Positions 6,891 through 11,229 of a stretch of DNA of 11,229 bases are shown here, piece after piece; position 1 is the stretch's first letter, and every line of letters starts with the position of its first letter. The stretch is from the NCBI GenBank assembly GCA_009908535.1, contig JAAAOD010000258.1, forward strand, positions 1 through 11,229, given 5' to 3'. This DNA comes from Verrucomicrobiota bacterium (lineage in GTDB: Bacteria > Verrucomicrobiota > Verrucomicrobiia > Opitutales > Oceanipulchritudinaceae). Below the pieces are notes generated by a model. That model was not told where the DNA came from and did no database searches. It worked only from the letters and a program-made list of their open reading frames with translations. The position numbers were made by a program, and so were the translations under genes.

Positions 6891-8149
6891 AACGAGGAAA
6901 AGGCCAGCACGACATTGGTCCCGCCAAACCCGCTGCTGTTGGTAAGGACGTTCCGCGGGGCGGCGGGCTTCGATTTGTGCAGGATCGCCAGCCCTTCCGC
7001 TTCCTTGTCGAGCTCGGAGATATGAGCGCTTCCCGGGGTAAAGCCTTCCTTCATGCCGAGGAGGCAGAAGGCCGCTTCCATGATGCTGGAAAGGGAGAGC
7101 GCATGCCCGGTAAGGGCTTTCGTGCTGCTGATCTCCGGATACGCCTCTTTCTCCGTGAAGATCTTGTGCAGGGCCCGGCATTCGGAGACGTCCCCGGTGG
7201 GTGTGGAGGTGGCGTGGGCGTTGATGTAGTCAACTTCCGTGGGCCACCATCCGGCAACGTCAAGGGCGAGCTTCATGGCGCGGGCAAGGCCGATGCCGTC
7301 CGGGTGGGAGGCAGCGACATGATAGCCATCGCTGGCCTGCCCCCAGCCCGCGAACCGGGCGTAGCCCTCGGCGTTGCGCTTCTCGGCGACCTCCGCTGCT
7401 TCGAGAACCACCGCGACCGCGCCCCCGGTGCCGACAAAGCCGTCCCGGTTCCGGTCGAACGGGCGCGAGGCCGTGTCCGGATCCGGGGACGGGGAAAGCA
7501 CCCGCATGGTGGAAAAGGGAACGAGGGTTTCTTCGGTGAAATCCTCCGCTCCGACGACGAGCATGCGGTCCTGACGACCGAGGCGGATTTCGTCGCAGGC
7601 CATCCCAAGCGCGTGTCCGCTCGAGGCGCACGCGGAGACCATGCCGCAGGTGGAGCCGCGGATGCCGTAGGCGGCAGCGAGGTTAAAGTTCAGGGTCCCG
7701 GCAATCGAAGCGACGATGCCCATCGGCGAGCAGCGCATGGGCCCGACTTTCTTCATGCGGGCGAGATGATGATGGGTCATGGCCGCCGAGCCCGAGGAGG
7801 CCGTGTAGAGGCCGGTGCGTTCATCGGAAAGCTCTTCCAGCGACAGGCCGGCGTCCGCGGCGGCGTCGCGGAGGGCGAAATGGGCATAGAGAGCGTTGGG
7901 CGAAAGGCCCTTCAACTGCTCAAGGCGGAAGCGGATGCCTTCCGGATAGCTCCAGTCCTCCGGGTCCGTCGAGGTGGTGTCGAAACCCGGCAGCGGGGCG
8001 GCGACGTTCACCGGAATGCGCTCATTGTCCGCGAACAGCGGATACCGGACCATGCCGTGACGGAGATCGCGCAGGGCGTCTGCCACGGCGGATTTCTCGC
8101 GGCCGAGGCAGGTGACAAAGCCGATTCCGGTGGCGACTACCGGGCGCAT
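6887..8149 (-). CDS. Beta-ketoacyl-ACP synthase, FabF-like (elongating KAS)
   Basis: The product has 420 residues, the usual length for FabF. It has the thiolase-fold catalytic triad of an elongating condensing enzyme: Cys174 in VSACASSGHAL, His312 in NAHATSTPTGD and His349 in TKALTGHALSLSS, with Lys345 nearby. The start VVATGIGFVTCLG, FDRNRDGFVGTGGAV (231-245) and the terminal NSSGFGGTNVVLAF (404-417) are family signatures. It would join malonyl-ACP to an acyl chain by decarboxylative condensation. It sits 24 bp after an ACP-dehydratase fusion and overlaps a lipid glycosyltransferase. This context suggests a dedicated acyl chain rather than housekeeping fatty-acid synthesis, so I leave out the symbol fabF. 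No SD precedes the ATG; a GC hairpin does. Confidence 0.93.
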   Translation of the reverse strand: MRPVVATGIGFVTCLGREKSAVADALRDLRHGMVRYPLFADNERIPVNVAAPLPGFDTTSTDPEDWSYPEGIRFRLEQLKGLSPNALYAHFALRDAAADAGLSLEELSDERTGLYTASSGSAAMTHHHLARMKKVGPMRCSPMGIVASIAGTLNFNLAAAYGIRGSTCGMVSACASSGHALGMACDEIRLGRQDRMLVVGAEDFTEETLVPFSTMRVLSPSPDPDTASRPFDRNRDGFVGTGGAVAVVLEAAEVAEKRNAEGYARFAGWGQASDGYHVAASHPDGIGLARAMKLALDVAGWWPTEVDYINAHATSTPTGDVSECRALHKIFTEKEAYPEISSTKALTGHALSLSSIMEAAFCLLGMKEGFTPGSAHISELDKEAEGLAILHKSKPAAPRNVLTNSSGFGGTNVVLAFSSL

Positions 8150-8157
8150 GGCAAAGG

Positions 8158-8173
8158 CGCGGGCAGGCCCGCG
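8158..8173 (-). repeat. GC-rich inverted repeat between the ACP-dehydratase and KAS genes
   Basis: The plus-strand sequence CGCGGGCAGGCCCGCG is a perfect 7-bp inverted repeat around AG; as RNA it would form at least a 6-bp GC stem with a 4-nt loop. It fills most of the 24-bp gap, abutting the stop codon of the fusion gene and ending 8 nt before the KAS start codon. No U-run follows, so it is not a typical intrinsic terminator. It could tune translation of the KAS gene or transcript stability. Confidence 0.5.
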
Positions 8174-9010
8174 TCAGGCTTCCGCCGCGGCGGAATTGGT
8201 TTCAAAGGTGAGGGAGATCTCCTCCGCCTTCGCTACTTTGACCCCGTCGGAGAGGATCGTTCCCTCGAACTGTGCTATGGGGGCGTGCACTTTTTTCAAA
8301 TTGACGCTCAGCTGGAGGATGTCGCCGGGCGCGCAGGTCTTGTGGCAGCGGACGCCATCGCAGGAGACAAAGAAGATGGACTCCGGACGCGGCTCGTCTG
8401 CAAAGGCTTCGTTCTTGCCCTTGAGCAGAAAAAGCACCGCCAGCTGGCCGAGGGCTTCAAGCATGAGGGAGGCCGGAAAGACGGGCCGGTCCTTGAAGTG
8501 TCCTTCGAGGAAGGCCTCGTCGCCGGAAATACGGTAGGTTCCCTCCGCGCTTAGCCCGTTGATACGGGCCTCGTGAAGAAAAAGGAACGGCGGCTGGTGC
8601 GGCATTACGGCGGCCAGCTGTTCGAAGGAGAGAACATTGCGGCTGGAGGGCAGCGGCAGCCCCTTGATCTTGGCATCGAGGTAGGCTTTGATGTCCCCCA
8701 TGCTGCGCAGCGAGCGCAACTCCTCGTTTTCGATCTGAATGTCGAGCGTCTCCTCAATGAGGATGACGATCTCCACCATGAGGAGGGAATCGATGCCGAG
8801 GTCTTCGAGAAGCCGCGTCGAATCGTCGCCTTCGCGAATGACCGGCCGGACATCGGGCTCGATGAAACGTTCGATGATGCCCAACACGATGGTGGGCACC
8901 AAATCCGGCTCACGGGTCTTGTGAAAGGCAATCGCCGCTTCGATGGTCTGCTCGGAGCAGCGTTTGAGGGATTCGCGAATCTCCTCTTCCTTAAGTTGTG
9001 TGGTCGCCAT
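8174..9010 (-). CDS. Fusion protein: acyl carrier protein + FabZ/FabA-like 3-hydroxyacyl-ACP dehydratase
   Basis: The product has 278 residues and two domains. After a helical N-terminus (1-35), residues about 38-115 form an acyl carrier protein. LLEDLGIDSLLMVEIVILIEE has Ser75 of the DSL motif as the phosphopantetheine site, and the domain ends in SMGDIKAYL. A short linker (GLPLPSSRN) leads to a hotdog domain at about 126-272: MPHQPPFLFLHEA (His138), FLEGHFKDRPVFPASLMLEALGQ with His171 and Glu185 at the FabZ catalytic His and Glu positions, and PGDILQLSV (228-236). Such enzymes dehydrate 3-hydroxyacyl-ACP to trans-2-enoyl-ACP; here the carrier is covalently attached. The usual ARFKRPV strand reads VRCHKTC, giving Cys217, Cys222 and Cys226. 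It heads the minus-strand block and is followed by the KAS gene. The ATG at 9010 has no SD; the next Met is deep in the ACP domain. Confidence 0.9.
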   Translation of the reverse strand: MATTQLKEEEIRESLKRCSEQTIEAAIAFHKTREPDLVPTIVLGIIERFIEPDVRPVIREGDDSTRLLEDLGIDSLLMVEIVILIEETLDIQIENEELRSLRSMGDIKAYLDAKIKGLPLPSSRNVLSFEQLAAVMPHQPPFLFLHEARINGLSAEGTYRISGDEAFLEGHFKDRPVFPASLMLEALGQLAVLFLLKGKNEAFADEPRPESIFFVSCDGVRCHKTCAPGDILQLSVNLKKVHAPIAQFEGTILSDGVKVAKAEEISLTFETNSAAAEA

Positions 9011-9130
9011 AGAAAATGCCGATAATCAGGATGCTTTGCTGGAATTGTGTTGGAACGACTTGGTTTGAGCTGGAATAGGTGCCGATCATTCTTCTGTAAA
9101 CAACGAATTCGTAAGGACAACCCTGCCGAC
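9011..9130. promoter_or_regulatory. Divergent intergenic region (probable promoters, not resolved)
   Basis: A 120-bp AT-richer gap separates the divergent minus-strand lipid/T2SS block from the plus-strand vanZ-like/ligase pair, so it should hold promoters for both. I looked for -35/-10 pairs on both strands and found only weak candidates (for example TTGGAA at 9050-9055 with TGGAAT at 9071-9076, 15 nt apart, plus strand). No operator-like palindrome stands out. Confidence 0.4.
9113..9117 (+). promoter_or_regulatory. Shine-Dalgarno-like AAGGA for the VanZ-like gene
   Basis: AAGGA ends 13 nt before the ATG at 9131, somewhat far but the only purine-rich match. It favours this ATG over an in-frame GTG at 9047, which would add 28 residues before the membrane domain. 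Confidence 0.4.
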
Positions 9131-9601
9131 ATGACAAAGTTTCCGGACAACAAGCCTTCCCGGTCCTCGAATCCGTGCCTGCTGCGCCGCGACCGTTTGT
9201 GGCTGCCGCTGTTCACGATGCTGGGGATGACCCTGCTCTCCGGGACCGCCGGGCCACAGACCGGGCCGGTGCAGTTTGTCGGCATGGACAAGGTCGGGCA
9301 TGTCGTCATCTTCGGACTCCTTTCGGTCGCGGTGGCGCGGTGTTTTGTCACCGAGGGCGGGACGCGACCCCTCTTCGTCGGGCTGGTGGCCTTTGCCGTC
9401 ACAGCGGGCTTTGGCGGACTCGATGAATGGCATCAGCTCCACAACCCGCTGCGCCGGTTCGAATGGGCGGACCTTGGGGCCGACGCGGTCGGTGCGGTCC
9501 TCGGGGCAACGGTCTACCTTCGCTTTCCCGGGATCCGCCACTGGCTGGAAAAACCGCTTGGGTCCATGCGCTTGCTTACAGGGAAATTGGGCGCAGACTG
9601 A
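9131..9601 (+). CDS. VanZ-like family small membrane protein
   Basis: The product has 156 residues with about four hydrophobic segments (roughly 22-40, 55-73, 79-97 and 115-132). VanZ-family signatures are present: GMDKVGHVVIFGLLS (51-65, the DKxxHxxxF motif) and GLDEWHQLHNPLRRFEWADLGAD (96-118, DExxQ then an Arg and an Asp before a Gly-rich last helix). The family is named after the teicoplanin-resistance protein VanZ, but most members, including short ones like this, have no known function; nothing here points to glycopeptide resistance. The gene ends 5 bp before the ligase start, so the two probably share a transcript. The start is supported by a weak SD. Confidence 0.8.
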   Translation: MTKFPDNKPSRSSNPCLLRRDRLWLPLFTMLGMTLLSGTAGPQTGPVQFVGMDKVGHVVIFGLLSVAVARCFVTEGGTRPLFVGLVAFAVTAGFGGLDEWHQLHNPLRRFEWADLGADAVGAVLGATVYLRFPGIRHWLEKPLGSMRLLTGKLGAD

Positions 9602-9606
9602 GGGGC

Positions 9607-11229
9607 ATGGTCGACGAAAGCGAGGTTTCGGAACGGATCGCCCGGCTGCGCAAGGAGATCGAGCGCCACGAGCGGTTGTACCGGGTGGAGAACCGGCCGG
9701 AGATCAGCGATCCGGCCTTTGACCGGCTCGTCAAGGAGCTGGAGGAACTGGAGGCCGCCTATCCGCTGTTCGCAACCTCGGAAAGTCCCACGCGGAAGGT
9801 GGGGGACGACCGCCTCGAGGCCTTCCGGACGGTCCGGCATCTCGTGCCCATGCAGTCCCTCGACAATACCTACAACAAGGAGGAGCTTTTTGCCTTTGAT
9901 CAGCGGTTGCGAAAGCTTCTCGGGGAGGAGAAGCCCGCTTACCTCGTCGAACCGAAAATTGACGGGCTCGCGATCAGCCTTGTCTATGTGGACGGCCAGC
10001 TTGACCGCGCGGTCACCCGCGGGAACGGCGAGGAAGGGGACGAGGTAACAGCGAACATCCGCACCATCCATAATTTGCCCGCCACCCTGCGCGGGGACAA
10101 CCCGCCCTCCCTCATCGAGATCCGGGGCGAGGTCTTCATGACGCGCGCGGAATTCGAACGTATCAACCGGCAGCGCGCGGAGGAGGGGAAAAGCACCTTC
10201 ATGAATCCCCGCAACCTCGCCGCCGGGACCCTGAAGCAGCTGGATCCGTCCGTCGTTGCGCAGCGGCGTCTGGAACTGGTGCTGTATGGCCTCGGTGCCG
10301 TCGAAGGCCGCTCCTTCCACTACCAGCACGAGCTTGGGGGAGCCTACAAGGAATGGGGACTGCCCACCGTGGACAAGGCATGGCGGGTCGAGGGGATCGA
10401 GGAAGCCTGGTCCGCCGTGGAAGCCATCGACGAAGAGCGAGAAGATTTCCGCTACCCTACGGACGGGGCTGTCCTGAAGCTGGATTCCCGGGAAGGCCAG
10501 GAGCGCGCTGGTGCGACCTCGAAGGCGCCCCGCTGGGCCATCAGCTACAAGTTCGCCGCCGAACAGGCGGAGACGAAGCTGAAGCACATCAGCATCCAGA
10601 TCGGCCGGACAGGCGTCCTGACCCCCGTCGCCGAACTGGAGCCGGTGGAGATCGCGGGCACGCGTGTCAGCCGTGCCACCCTGCACAACGAGGACGAGAT
10701 CCGGCGCAAGGACGTGCGCGAAGGCGACACCGTGATCGTGGAAAAAGCCGGGGAGATCATTCCCGCCGTCGTGCGCGTCGTGAAGGAGAAGCGGTCAGCG
10801 GGGACAAAGCCCTTTTCCTTTCCGGACCGCCTCCGCGAACTGGGCTTCGAGGCGGAACGCGATCCGGAGGAGGCGGCGTGGCGCCTGCGCGGCAGCGGCA
10901 ATCCCCAGCAACTGCGGCGCTGGCTGGAGCATTATGCCGGCCGCCAGGCGATGGATATTGACGGCCTCGGCAAGGAGATCATCAAGCAGCTCGTCGACCG
11001 TGGTCTCGTGACCGAGATCAGCGGTTTATACCGCCTTCGCAAAGAGGATCTTCTTCAACTCGAAAAATTCGCTGACAAATCGGCGGAGAACCTCCTCGCC
11101 GCCCTCGAGGAAAGCCGCAAGGCGGACCTCTGGCGCCTTTTGCACGGCCTCGGCATTCCGCTCATCGGAGCCGAAGCGGCCAAGGACCTCGCCCGCTGTT
11201 TCCGCACCATGGAGCGCCTGCAGGCGGCC
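9607..11229 (+). CDS. ligA: NAD+-dependent DNA ligase (LigA family), C-terminus beyond window; zinc finger degenerate
   Basis: The visible 541 residues stay open to the right edge. Domain order is that of LigA: Ia (1-68), nucleotidyltransferase (about 69-318) with EPKIDG and adenylated Lys117, RGEVF (173-177), NPRNLAAGTLKQLD (200-213), Lys291 in TDGAVLKL and Lys315 in RWAISYKF; an OB fold (QIGRTGVLTPVAELEP, ATLHNEDEIRRKD, KAGEIIP); then helix-hairpin-helix repeats from about 446. It seals nicks during replication and repair using NAD+. The four-cysteine zinc finger expected at about 405-435 has no cysteine at all; the region reads FPDRLRELG, then LRGSGNPQQLRR. In domain Ia the family motif YH...D..YD reads YR...D..FD (Arg26, Phe38). 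A BRCT domain, if present, lies outside the window. GAGGGG overlaps the vanZ-like stop just before the ATG. It could be the sole ligase or a LigB-like paralogue. Confidence 0.93.
   Translation, partial: MVDESEVSERIARLRKEIERHERLYRVENRPEISDPAFDRLVKELEELEAAYPLFATSESPTRKVGDDRLEAFRTVRHLVPMQSLDNTYNKEELFAFDQRLRKLLGEEKPAYLVEPKIDGLAISLVYVDGQLDRAVTRGNGEEGDEVTANIRTIHNLPATLRGDNPPSLIEIRGEVFMTRAEFERINRQRAEEGKSTFMNPRNLAAGTLKQLDPSVVAQRRLELVLYGLGAVEGRSFHYQHELGGAYKEWGLPTVDKAWRVEGIEEAWSAVEAIDEEREDFRYPTDGAVLKLDSREGQERAGATSKAPRWAISYKFAAEQAETKLKHISIQIGRTGVLTPVAELEPVEIAGTRVSRATLHNEDEIRRKDVREGDTVIVEKAGEIIPAVVRVVKEKRSAGTKPFSFPDRLRELGFEAERDPEEAAWRLRGSGNPQQLRRWLEHYAGRQAMDIDGLGKEIIKQLVDRGLVTEISGLYRLRKEDLLQLEKFADKSAENLLAALEESRKADLWRLLHGLGIPLIGAEAAKDLARCFRTMERLQAA

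Noticed and set aside
5118..7025. Plus-strand open frame of 635 codons across gspG, gspH and the glycosyltransferase
   Set aside because: It runs antisense through three recognisable genes and has no recognisable domains.
6977..8554. Plus-strand open frame of 525 codons antisense to the condensing enzyme
   Set aside because: The minus strand encodes an intact KAS with Cys-His-His; the antisense frame is compositional.
9514..10686. Minus-strand open frame of 390 codons opposite the ligase
   Set aside because: The plus strand carries the KIDG, RGEVF and OB-fold motifs of LigA throughout; the antisense frame has no motifs.
1..11229. CRISPR array, tRNA, rRNA, insertion sequence or phage genes
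   Set aside because: No regularly spaced repeats, transposase motifs, terminal inverted repeats or RNA-gene signatures were seen; the window is almost fully occupied by the genes listed.

Overview
The window looks like chromosomal DNA of a high-GC, Gram-negative bacterium. It is densely coded, with genes that mostly overlap or sit within 60 bp of each other. A type II secretion (T2SS) pseudopilus operon ending in an outer-membrane secretin implies a diderm cell. The Ala-Phe-Thr-Leu-Val-Glu style prepilin cleavage sites, the scarcity of Shine-Dalgarno (SD) sequences and the linked MGDG-synthase-type glycosyltransferase fit a PVC-group organism, most likely Verrucomicrobiota. That placement is an inference and was not tested by a search.

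Layout. Positions 9010 to 1 hold one unidirectional block on the minus strand. It starts with a three-gene lipid module: an acyl carrier protein fused to a FabZ-like dehydratase (8174-9010), a FabF-like condensing enzyme (6887-8149) and an MGDG-synthase-type lipid glycosyltransferase (5748-6890). After a 60-bp gap comes a T2SS operon in the order gspG-H-I-J-K-L-M-D (5687 to the left edge). The secretin gene is cut by the window edge. Many T2SS junctions overlap (gspG/H 23 bp, gspH/I 20 bp, gspJ/K TGATG, gspM/D ATGATTGA), which suggests translational coupling.

A 120-bp intergenic region (9011-9130) separates this block from a divergent plus-strand pair: a small VanZ-like membrane protein (9131-9601) and, 5 bp later, an NAD+-dependent DNA ligase (9607 to the right edge, open at its 3' end).

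How the parts may work together. The ACP-dehydratase fusion plus the condensing enzyme supply two steps and the carrier of a fatty-acyl elongation cycle. The glycosyltransferase overlaps the condensing-enzyme gene by ATGA and could build a glycolipid from the product. The T2SS genes encode the pseudopilus (G major; H, I, J, K minor), the inner-membrane platform proteins L and M, and the secretin. GspC, E, F and the prepilin peptidase are not in the window.

Most notable points: the ACP-FabZ fusion and its linkage to a lipid glycosyltransferase; a LigA-family ligase that has lost all four zinc-finger cysteines and has changes in its NMN-binding motif; Ala at -1 of the prepilin cleavage site in GspH and GspI; and a long proline-rich linker in the secretin before its N0 domain.
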